A stretch of DNA of 13,288 nt. Origin: CAWBRT01 sp049519595 (lineage in GTDB: Bacteria > Acidobacteriota > Terriglobia > Terriglobales > Acidobacteriaceae). Within the stretch, counting starts at the first letter, position 1. Each line of letters opens with the position of its first letter. Where the stretch lies: assembly GCA_049519595.1 (NCBI GenBank), contig JBEKQP010000115.1, positions 1 to 13,288 on the forward strand, written 5' to 3'. The position numbers were made by a program, and so were the translations under genes. Below are positions 1 through 6,005 of this stretch, in pieces. Below the pieces are notes generated by a model. The model did no database searches and was not told where the DNA came from. It was given only the letters and a program-made list of their open reading frames with translations.

Positions 1-177
1 TTGAGCAGGCAGCATCTCCAATTCGGCGGCGCCGATCATGTTTCTCGTGCTGGGGAGCAGTGGCACATGCAGACTTACCACATCACTCTGCTTGAGTAGT
101 TCCGGCAGGGAAGAAGCCACGCTGACCGGGCCCGCAGATCTCTTATCAGTCTTGTTGTATCCACCTTTCGTTCCTTT
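1..177 (-). pseudogene. D-2-hydroxyacid dehydrogenase fragment, broken at its 5' side
   Basis: Read on the minus strand from 177 down to the window edge, the frame contains SLPELLKQSDVVSLHVPL, then STRNMIGAAELEML. This is the hallmark stretch of the NAD-binding domain of D-isomer-specific 2-hydroxyacid dehydrogenases (glyoxylate reductase, phosphoglycerate dehydrogenase), which falls in mid-protein. Similarity seems to extend upstream to GYNKTDK near 166, matching the usual 'GYN/GYD' end of the second Rossmann strand. An in-frame TAG at 178-180 follows directly, and no GxGxxG motif is recognisable beyond it. About 150-200 N-terminal residues are therefore missing. The rest of the gene runs off the left edge. 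I infer a decayed gene or a sequencing frameshift. The family call is firm; the state of the gene is less so. Confidence 0.6.
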
Positions 178-536
178 CTATACTGCAAAACAAGATATAT
201 TGCCTGCAACATAGAAAACCAGCCCCAAATGCGAAGAGGCTAAAAGAAAAGCGCATGAGCCCGCAATCCCAGAGCAGCTTGGGGACTGCGAACTCAAAAT
301 GCGTACCAACCCGGCTTGGAGCAGATGGCGCAAGACCTCGATGTTAAGGACGATCATACGACAGCCATGTAGGTTCCAACGTCAGCTCAAGGTGCCTCGC
401 CGCTCCTCGATCCAATCCGTTTCACGGCCAGAATTCATGCTGGCCTAAAGAGGTCGGCTGTTAACCGGAGGGCCGATCTGACGGAATAGTTGGTCGGGTA
501 CTGCGCATAAGCAAGGCGGAGCATGTCAGTATCCTA

Positions 537-558
537 ACCCTGTCAAAACCCTGTCAAA
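537..558. repeat. Two perfect tandem copies of ACCCTGTCAAA
   Basis: The 11-bp unit ACCCTGTCAAA occurs at 537-547 and again at 548-558 without a spacer. It is flanked by the inverted pair TATCCTA / TAGGATA at 530-536 and 577-583. Direct repeats spaced about one helical turn can be activator or response-regulator sites, but a chance duplication is equally possible. The site lies about 260 bp before the flavoprotein start. Confidence 0.45.
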
Positions 559-804
559 GTTTCAGATGAAGCAGGATAGGATATGGCGGGTCAGGCCGTG
601 CGGTGTTTAGCAGAGCTTGGTCGACATATTTGTGGCACCACATTCAATTCCAATATCCTTCGCAACAAAGGCACGCACACGAACGTGAAATTCAGCTTGA
701 GCCAGGCGACCGAAATGTCACGGCTGTGCAGAGTAGCTCTGGACGTTCTACGATAATTACCACGATCCCGAGACAATAGAATTGCCGGGTGGTAAGATTC
801 GCGC

Positions 805-811
805 AAGGAGG
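805..811 (+). promoter_or_regulatory. Shine-Dalgarno AAGGAGG that fixes the flavoprotein start at 819
   Basis: A full AAGGAGG lies 7 nt before ATG 819. The longer reading of the frame, from GTG 789, would place this ribosome binding site inside the coding region and adds only ten unconserved residues. The ATG is therefore the better start. Confidence 0.8.
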
Positions 812-818
812 ACACCGT

Positions 819-2174
819 ATGTCCGGGGGCAAGGTCGTAATCCTCGATGGCTGTGGACTTTCTGACCAAGATTTGTCGCCGGTTCTTGGCGAGTTGTCGG
901 AGGTGTTCAGACGGGACGGCTCTCGGATTGAGACCTTCCGTTTGAGCGAGATGAAATTGGCCCACTGTTTAGGTTGCTTTGGCTGCTGGGTGAAGACGCC
1001 GGGCATGTGCGTTGAGAATGACGCCGGCCGACAAATCGCCAAAGCGGTCGTGCAGAGCGATACCACTGTATTCTTTACACCTGTGACCTTCGGCGGATAC
1101 TCGCCGGATTTGAAGAAGATGTTGGATCGCTTTGTTCAGCTCGCATCTCCTTATTTCCAGATGGATCATGGTGAAGTTCACCACCCACCGCGCTACGCAC
1201 ATCGGCCTCGGCTAGTGATGGTTGGTGTTCAGCGGCGACCCAACTTCAATGAGGCTCATATCTTCAAGATCCTCGCTGGGCGCAATGCCATCAATTTTCA
1301 TCCTCCCACTTATGCAGCGGAGGTGGTCGTTGCTACGGATCCTACCGAAACACTCCGGCTTCGCTTCGAAGCCTTGCTGGCCCGATCGGATGCTCTGCCT
1401 TTCGGCGAATCCGCCGCTTCGGTGATGCCTGCGCCGGTGGTACTTGGCGTGGACGCCGAATCGAATGGCCCCAAACAAGCATTACTCATTGTTGGTAGTC
1501 CCAAGACCGATTCGCCCAGTACGTCAAACGTGCTGGGGAGCTACCTTTTGGAGCGCTTGCGCGACCGCGGCTGGGAAATCGAATCGCTGACACTGCGAGC
1601 CAGCCTGAACCGTGAAGAGGGTGAAGCCGCGCTGCTTGCGTCAATTCATCGCGCCCGGCTGATACTGTTGGTCTTTCCGCTCTATGTGGATTCCTTGCCT
1701 TACCTGGTGACAAAGGCACTCACCACGATTGCAGCGGACCGGCGAGCCGCCGCCGACCCGCCGCCGCAGCGGTTGGCGGTGATTGTAAACAGCGGCTTTC
1801 CCGAAACCCACCAGAACTCGGTGGCATTGGCGATATGTCAAGAGTTTGCCGCACAGAGCGGCATCGCGTGGGCAGGCGGCCTGGCCTTAGGCGGAGGAGG
1901 GGCGATCGGCGGGCAGCCTCTCACCGGGACGAAGCGTTCGGGTCCACCGGTCAAGCACGTGATTCGAGCCCTTGATTTGACCGCCGCGTCTCTGTCCGAC
2001 CGGCGCCCGGTTCCAGCCGAAGCTGTGACGTTGATGGCGAAGAATCCTATCCCTTTCATTCCCTTTGCTCTCTGGCGCTGGATCTACATCCGAATTGGGG
2101 GGATGGGATTTGAGCGCGAGGCCATTAAGAACGGCGTAGGTAGAAACAGGTTGCGGGAACAGCCTTATTCTTGA
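819..2174 (+). CDS. Two-domain flavodoxin-fold oxidoreductase with iron-sulfur flavoprotein cysteine motif
   Basis: 451 residues. The N-terminal half (about 5-185) is an NADPH-dependent FMN reductase / iron-sulfur flavoprotein (Isf)-like domain. It carries Cys50, Cys53, Cys56 and Cys64 in the order C-x2-C-x2-C-x7-C (CLGCFGCWVKTPGMC). This compact spacing is the one known to hold a [4Fe-4S] cluster in Isf proteins. FFTPVTFGGYSPDLKKMLDR (85-104) is the usual flavin-binding and dimer region. A second flavodoxin-like domain starts at about 218, with LLIVGSPKTDSPSTSN as phosphate-binding loop and VFPLYVDSLPYLVTKAL as the second flavin loop. It lacks the cysteine cluster. The C-terminus has an aromatic stretch FALWRWIYIRIGG. 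The likely role is NAD(P)H- or ferredoxin-linked electron transfer; substrate and partner are unknown. It appears monocistronic, with 336 bp before the next gene. Confidence 0.75.
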   Translation: MSGGKVVILDGCGLSDQDLSPVLGELSEVFRRDGSRIETFRLSEMKLAHCLGCFGCWVKTPGMCVENDAGRQIAKAVVQSDTTVFFTPVTFGGYSPDLKKMLDRFVQLASPYFQMDHGEVHHPPRYAHRPRLVMVGVQRRPNFNEAHIFKILAGRNAINFHPPTYAAEVVVATDPTETLRLRFEALLARSDALPFGESAASVMPAPVVLGVDAESNGPKQALLIVGSPKTDSPSTSNVLGSYLLERLRDRGWEIESLTLRASLNREEGEAALLASIHRARLILLVFPLYVDSLPYLVTKALTTIAADRRAAADPPPQRLAVIVNSGFPETHQNSVALAICQEFAAQSGIAWAGGLALGGGGAIGGQPLTGTKRSGPPVKHVIRALDLTAASLSDRRPVPAEAVTLMAKNPIPFIPFALWRWIYIRIGGMGFEREAIKNGVGRNRLREQPYS

Positions 2175-2510
2175 CTCTATGCGGCGCAGTCGTCGCAAGC
2201 GGTCGCCTCTACAGGGAGTCGGCAGCCTGGTGCAAAAACTAGTGACACGTTTATCGACCGCAGCGGCGGCTGTACCGGCGTTTCTTGATTTTCGAGTAGT
2301 CGCCACCGCAGGAGCGGCGATCGTTTCGCGAAATTTGCATTGAATCACCCGGCGCCCGTGATCTAATCTGCTCGATATTCAAAATTGCCAATTGAACGAA
2401 CCGCCCTTTTCGGTTCGTCAGCATACCGTCAGAAGCTGTGGTCGGCTATCTCAAAGAGTTCGCGCAAATAGCGGCAAGGAAACGTCTCAACAGATCTGGG
2501 AGCAGAAAGA
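2175..2510. other. Intergenic region before the transporter-racemase operon
   Basis: No coding frame is supported here. It should contain the end of the flavoprotein transcript and the promoter of the symporter operon. Two dyads are visible: CCGC-agga-GCGG near 2308-2319, without a T-run, and a perfect 8-bp hairpin at 2396-2418. A GGGAG ribosome binding site at 2498-2502 lies 8 nt before ATG 2511. Confidence 0.5.
2396..2418. promoter_or_regulatory. Perfect 8-bp inverted repeat upstream of the symporter gene
   Basis: ACGAACCG (2396-2403) and CGGTTCGT (2411-2418) are exact reverse complements around a 7-nt loop, CCCTTTT. The element sits 93 bp before the symporter start. It could be a dyad operator or a leader-transcript hairpin. 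There is no T-run after the second arm, so an ordinary terminator is unlikely. Confidence 0.45.
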
Positions 2511-3731
2511 ATGAAATTCAAGATGTCCCTCTCTAACAAAACGCTGATGGGAATGATTGCAGGCGCCATCGTGGGTTTTATTGCCGGACCAAGAATTGTG
2601 GCAATACAGATTGTTGGCGACATTTTTCTGAGGTTGCTGCAGATGGCGATCGTGCCGTTGATCTTCTGCACGGTGACGAGCGCCATCATAAATATGGACG
2701 ATATCAAGAAGCTCGGCCGGCTCGGTTCCAAGATTTTCGTTCTGTTCATGACCACGGTAATCGCGGCCGGGACAATAGGACTGCTAGTGGCCAGAGTCAT
2801 ACGTCCGGGGAAAGGCCTGGTTCTCACAGGCTTGCCGCCGGTAAAGGCCATAGCTGAAGCTCCAACCGTGACGGGCATTCTCGCGGGAATCATCCCGACC
2901 AACATCGTGCAGGCCATGTCTGAAGCCAATCTGCTTCAGGTCATTGTCTTCGCTATATTCTCCGGTGCTGCGATCCTGATGTTGGGCGAATCCGATCGCA
3001 CCAGAATGAACAGAATTTTCCGGACGCTGACTAATTACATAATGAAGGTGCTCAATATCGTGATCGAGACGTCACCGTACGGCGTCTTCGCCCTTATGGC
3101 GATCACCGCAGGCAAGTACGGCACATCCGTGCTGGGGCCGCTTGCTCAATTCATCGGCAGCATGTACGTCGGCCTGGTGCTCCATCTGTTCATCGTTCTG
3201 ATGGGGATGTACTGGTTTTTTGTCAGAAAGAACCCACTGACTTTTCTCAAAAAGACAAGCCCCATATGGATCACCAGTCTGACAACGTGCAGCACGAAGG
3301 CGACGATGCCCGTGGCCATGGCCACATGTGAGGAGACGCTAGGCATCCAGAAAGATGTCGTGGGCTTTACAATTCCTCTCGGTGCTTCGACCAATATGGA
3401 CGGCAACGCACTCTGGTACGGGGTGGTTGCAATTTTCGTTTCCCAACTAGTCGGGATCCAATTGACCTTATCTCAGCAGGTTACTGCGGTGCTGCTTGGT
3501 GTTCTTATGACGCTTGGAAGTCCGGGAATTCCCGGAGGCATCTTTGTCGCAACCACGATCTTTCTGAAAACCCTCGGACTGCCACTCGAAGTTATCGGGC
3601 TCCTGGCCGGAATTTTCAGGATTATCGACATGGGCCAAACCACAATAAACGTGCTTGGGACAGTAGTAGTCACGGCAATTCTGGGGAATATGGAAAAGGA
3701 CAGAGCGATGCCGGCCGTTTCAGCGAGATAA
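2511..3731 (+). CDS. SDF/DAACS-family cation symporter (dicarboxylate/amino acid), atypical binding site
   Basis: 406 residues, the usual length for bacterial GltP/GltT/DctA homologues, with about eight membrane helices and two re-entrant hairpins. Family marks are TTCSTKATMP in hairpin 1 (258-267), NMDG in helix 7 (295-298), LGSPGIPGG in hairpin 2 (335-343) and IDMGQTTINVLGT in helix 8 (372-384). Aligned by eye to GltPh, Asp373 keeps the amino-group ligand (Asp394) and Asn380 keeps Asn401. The arginine that binds the acidic side chain (Arg397) is Gln376, and the sodium ligand Asp405 is Thr384. Hairpin 1 has Lys263 where relatives have Ser or Ala. It therefore probably imports a small amino acid or carboxylate by cation symport, but aspartate/glutamate specificity should not be assumed. 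Its stop overlaps the ribosome binding site of the racemase gene, so the two are co-translated. Confidence 0.85.
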   Translation: MKFKMSLSNKTLMGMIAGAIVGFIAGPRIVAIQIVGDIFLRLLQMAIVPLIFCTVTSAIINMDDIKKLGRLGSKIFVLFMTTVIAAGTIGLLVARVIRPGKGLVLTGLPPVKAIAEAPTVTGILAGIIPTNIVQAMSEANLLQVIVFAIFSGAAILMLGESDRTRMNRIFRTLTNYIMKVLNIVIETSPYGVFALMAITAGKYGTSVLGPLAQFIGSMYVGLVLHLFIVLMGMYWFFVRKNPLTFLKKTSPIWITSLTTCSTKATMPVAMATCEETLGIQKDVVGFTIPLGASTNMDGNALWYGVVAIFVSQLVGIQLTLSQQVTAVLLGVLMTLGSPGIPGGIFVATTIFLKTLGLPLEVIGLLAGIFRIIDMGQTTINVLGTVVVTAILGNMEKDRAMPAVSAR

Positions 3732-3744
3732 AGGAGATTGGGAA

Positions 3745-4452
3745 ATGAAAGACAAAACTGTCGGAATCCTTGGCGGAATGGGACCTGAAGCAACCATTGA
3801 TCTCTTCGCCCGTATCGTCAAACATACCCACGCAAAAAAGGACGACGATCACCTCAGGATCATAATCGACAACAATCCAAAAATGCCGAGCCGGCAGGAC
3901 GCCATCCTGACGGGCGGGGAGTCTCCTGTGCCCGCGATGCGGGAAACCGCCCGTAATCTGGAGCGTGCTGGAGCAGACTTCATAATAATCGGGGCGAATA
4001 CGCCTCACTATTTTTACGATGAGATAAAAGCCGCCGTCCGGATACCATTTCTGCATATTATCGAAGAAGCAGCAAAGGAGACCGCCAAGGCCGTTCCCGG
4101 CGTTCGAAAGGTCGGCGTATTGGCTACTTCCGCGGCCATGAAGACGGGGCTGTATCAAAAATGTTTCGAGAAATACGGAATCGAAGTTCTCGATATACCC
4201 GGGGAAATCCAGGACCAGGTCCAGAAGGCGATATTTTCATTCAAATATAACGGGAAAACGCCCGAGGTAATCGAATTGATTGTGGGTCCTGTCCGGCACT
4301 TGATCATGAATGGCGCCGAGGCACTCGTGATGGGGTGCACTGAAATCCCCATTATCCTAGAGAGTATGAAGTTTTCAGTACCGGTGATCGACCCAAATGA
4401 GGTAATTGCGGTCGTTGCAGTCCAATGCGCAAAAAACCAGAGAACACTTTAA
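3745..4452 (+). CDS. Aspartate/glutamate racemase family protein lacking the first catalytic Cys
   Basis: 235 residues, standard for the PLP-independent Asp/Glu racemase family with two Rossmann-like domains. It opens with KTVGILGGMGPEAT (residues 4-17), the family signature. Racemases of this group use two opposed cysteines. The second is present at Cys198 in MGCTEIPII. The first should precede the Asn of a C-N-T-x-H motif, but here the motif is GANTPHYFYDE with Ala84 in the cysteine place. Asn85, Thr86 and His88 are kept. E. coli YgeA has Thr at this position and still racemises, so activity is possible but the mechanism must differ. Lyase or isomerase chemistry is an alternative. AAGGAG at 3731-3736 lies 8 nt before the ATG and overlaps the symporter stop, so both proteins probably handle the same substrate. 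Confidence 0.85.
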   Translation: MKDKTVGILGGMGPEATIDLFARIVKHTHAKKDDDHLRIIIDNNPKMPSRQDAILTGGESPVPAMRETARNLERAGADFIIIGANTPHYFYDEIKAAVRIPFLHIIEEAAKETAKAVPGVRKVGVLATSAAMKTGLYQKCFEKYGIEVLDIPGEIQDQVQKAIFSFKYNGKTPEVIELIVGPVRHLIMNGAEALVMGCTEIPIILESMKFSVPVIDPNEVIAVVAVQCAKNQRTL

Positions 4453-4566
4453 TCGTTCTATGCTTTGTCGTCCAATCGGGCCGCTACACATTGCGCCAGT
4501 GTTGATCTATCTGTTGAGGACAGCCCCGCCAATCAAAACAGAGTAAATTTGATGTCATTGCCTGTT

Positions 4567-4600
4567 CGAATATCGCTCATCAGCGATCTTCCGATATTCG
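4567..4600. other. Two mutually exclusive hairpins downstream of the racemase gene
   Basis: CGAATATCG (4567-4575) pairs exactly with CGATATTCG (4592-4600). Inside this, ATCGCT (4572-4577) pairs with AGCGAT (4582-4587) across the loop CATC. The two stems share ATCG, so only one can form at a time. The element lies 115 nt after the racemase stop and is not followed by a T-run. It could shape the 3' end of the operon transcript or be a dyad protein site. Confidence 0.4.
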
Positions 4601-4642
4601 TCTGAATGACACCAAATCCCAAGGCTTGTCAGGCGCCGATGT

Positions 4643-4861
4643 TTACTGTCGCAGGATGTAGAGATTCCCGTCATCGGCGCGAACTTTGTAAGAGACATCT
4701 TGTGGCCCGTACCAGTGATCGAGCACCTCCGCAACCATGTACTCGTGTCCATCGAGCCGAAAACGAACGGGCCCTTTTTCTCTTGTTTCCGGAATATCAG
4801 CTTGACTGCCGCAAAAGATAGATGCGCAGTATCTGGTCCGGCCGGACCGGAGGCCGCCCAT
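4643..4861 (-). CDS. Small hypothetical protein, 72 residues
   Basis: The C-terminal 42 residues look like a genuine small domain: PVRFRLDGHEYMVAEVLDHW, then YGPQDVSYKVRADDGNLYIL and a final RQ. The arrangement (F-x-L-x-G-x-x-Y-x-V, EVLDHWYGP, YKV, G-x-L-Y-I-L-R) resembles short beta-rich conserved proteins I have seen in soil bacteria, but I cannot name the family and assign no function. The first 30 residues are less protein-like and include a 14-bp DNA palindrome, and no good ribosome binding site precedes ATG 4861. The real start may lie further inside the frame. It reads opposite to the racemase operon and in the same direction as the oxalate genes, 169 bp beyond their end. Confidence 0.4.
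   Translation of the reverse strand: MGGLRSGRTRYCASIFCGSQADIPETREKGPVRFRLDGHEYMVAEVLDHWYGPQDVSYKVRADDGNLYILRQ
4835..4848. promoter_or_regulatory. Perfect 14-bp palindrome GGTCCGGCCGGACC
   Basis: The sequence equals its own reverse complement over 14 bp. It falls in the doubtful N-terminal part of the small minus-strand ORF. If that gene starts further in, this would be an operator-like site just upstream of it. Confidence 0.4.
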
Positions 4862-4937
4862 TACCCGGCTTCAGGTTAATAGGATCCGTCAGCTCGCATA
4901 ACTCAGCCCACGGCGCCATGCCAGCTTCATCTCTTCC

Positions 4938-5013
4938 TCATGCGCAGAACGCATGACCTGCCGTATGCTGTTTTATGACGAATGTGCACCCGTCACGCCG
5001 GATCGTGAGGCAC
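4938..5013 (-). terminator. Two hairpins after the oxalate operon, possible weak terminator
   Basis: TCACG (4993-4997) pairs with CGTGA (5004-5008), with outer GTGC/GCAC arms at 4984-4987 and 5010-5013, 18-47 nt past the end of the panE2-like gene. Further on, TCATGCG (4938-4944) pairs with CGCATGA (4950-4956) over a 5-nt loop. Neither is followed by a clear T-run on the minus strand, so intrinsic termination is only a possibility. Confidence 0.3.
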
Positions 5014-5030
5014 GTGCGAAACTAGAGCCG

Positions 5031-6005
5031 CTACTTTGCCAGGGTGCGGGATTCCGCCAACAGTTTTGTGCAGGCATAGATGGTGCGCGTGTGCGGCATA
5101 GGGATCTCCAGGCGAGCACCCACCTCCAGCACGGCTCCAACCACGGCCTCCAGTTCCAGCGGGCGGCCGGCTTCGAGATCCTGAAGCATTGAGGTCTTAT
5201 GTTCGCCAACCTTTGCGGCACCCGCCATCCTTTGCTCGATCGAGATGGGCAACTCCAGGCCCAAGCGGTTGGCCACCGCCCCCACCTCCCCCATGACGTT
5301 TCGCACTAGCGCTGAAACTTCGGGGCTGCGCAGCATCTGCCCGAGGGTCGCTCCGGTCAAGGCACTGATGGGGTTAAAGGCCACGTTGCCGAGAACCTTC
5401 ACCCAGATCTCGTGACGCAGACGCGTCGTTATGGGGCAGCGCAGCCCGGACGCGATCATCGCTTCCGCAATTCGGCAACAACGCTCGGAGCGCGTGCCAT
5501 TGGGCTCGCCGAGCGAGATGCGGTTGCCCTCGGTGTGCCGGACCACTCCGGGTTCGATGATCTCGGTGGCAAAGTAAACCAAAGAGCCCACGACGCGGCG
5601 AGGTTCGATGGCGGCTGCGATGACCCCGCCCGGGTCGACCCGATCCAACGGCAGTCCGTCCTGCCCCCCATCAATCTGGAAGTACCACCAAGGCAGGCCG
5701 TTCTGCGTGCTGACTACGGTTGTGTCCTGGCCGAGCACTGGCCGCAGTTGCAGAGCAAGCTGAGGGAGGCCGTGCGCCTTCACGGTAAGGAATACGACGT
5801 CGACTGGCCCGATCTCCTCGAGGCTGTCGGATATCTTGGGCCGAGCCTCGAAGCTTCCCTCACTGCTCTCCACCCTGACGCCACGTGCTTGCATGGCTCG
5901 AAGATGCGGCCCGCGGGCAAAGAGCGTAACGTCCAGCCCGGCGCACGCCATGCGTGCACCCATGTACGTTCCGATGGCTCCCGCACCAGCGATGAGGAAT
6001 TTCAT
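5031..6005 (-). CDS. panE2: Ketopantoate-reductase-fold enzyme, probable oxalyl-CoA reductase (PanE2-like)
   Basis: 324 residues from ATG 6005; the frame is open further upstream, but GAGAIG (residues 7-12) of the NADPH-binding Rossmann fold then sits where the family has it. Residues matching the E. coli PanE active site by eye are Lys76, Asn102 (QNG), Lys203, Asn207, Asn211 and Glu284. QNGLPWWYF and VDPGG mark a subfamily usually found outside pantothenate operons. Its start overlaps the stop of the oxalate-CoA ligase (ATGA, 6002-6005), implying coupled translation. In Methylobacterium extorquens the homologue annotated panE2 was shown to reduce oxalyl-CoA to glyoxylate. With an OxlT-like transporter and an oxalate-CoA ligase upstream, the same job is the best inference here. 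True ketopantoate reductase activity, or another 2-oxo-acid reductase role, is the alternative. Confidence 0.8.
   Translation of the reverse strand: MKFLIAGAGAIGTYMGARMACAGLDVTLFARGPHLRAMQARGVRVESSEGSFEARPKISDSLEEIGPVDVVFLTVKAHGLPQLALQLRPVLGQDTTVVSTQNGLPWWYFQIDGGQDGLPLDRVDPGGVIAAAIEPRRVVGSLVYFATEIIEPGVVRHTEGNRISLGEPNGTRSERCCRIAEAMIASGLRCPITTRLRHEIWVKVLGNVAFNPISALTGATLGQMLRSPEVSALVRNVMGEVGAVANRLGLELPISIEQRMAGAAKVGEHKTSMLQDLEAGRPLELEAVVGAVLEVGARLEIPMPHTRTIYACTKLLAESRTLAK

Larger units (their letters stand above)
181..818. other. Gene-poor interval with no recognisable gene
   Basis: No frame on either strand gives a convincing protein. A short minus-strand frame ending at 607-609 reads AEFHVRVRAFVAKDI, which looks protein-like, but it has no start codon and I cannot assign it. 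The interval holds an 11-bp tandem repeat at 537-558, a 7-bp inverted pair TATCCTA (530-536) / TAGGATA (577-583) around that repeat, and a small dyad CAGAG-tag-CTCTG at 729-741. It may be a decayed region plus the promoter of the flavoprotein gene at 819; no clear -35/-10 pair was picked out. Confidence 0.4.

Noticed and set aside
591..1066. Minus-strand frames across the flavoprotein 5' end as a divergent gene
   Set aside because: No recognisable domain and they overlap the well-supported start and cysteine motif of the flavoprotein.
5031..6005. Calling the gene a pantothenate-pathway ketopantoate reductase
   Set aside because: The fold fits, but the operon contains oxalate genes and no pantothenate genes, and translational coupling to the oxalate-CoA ligase argues for oxalyl-CoA reduction. 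Kept only as the alternative.
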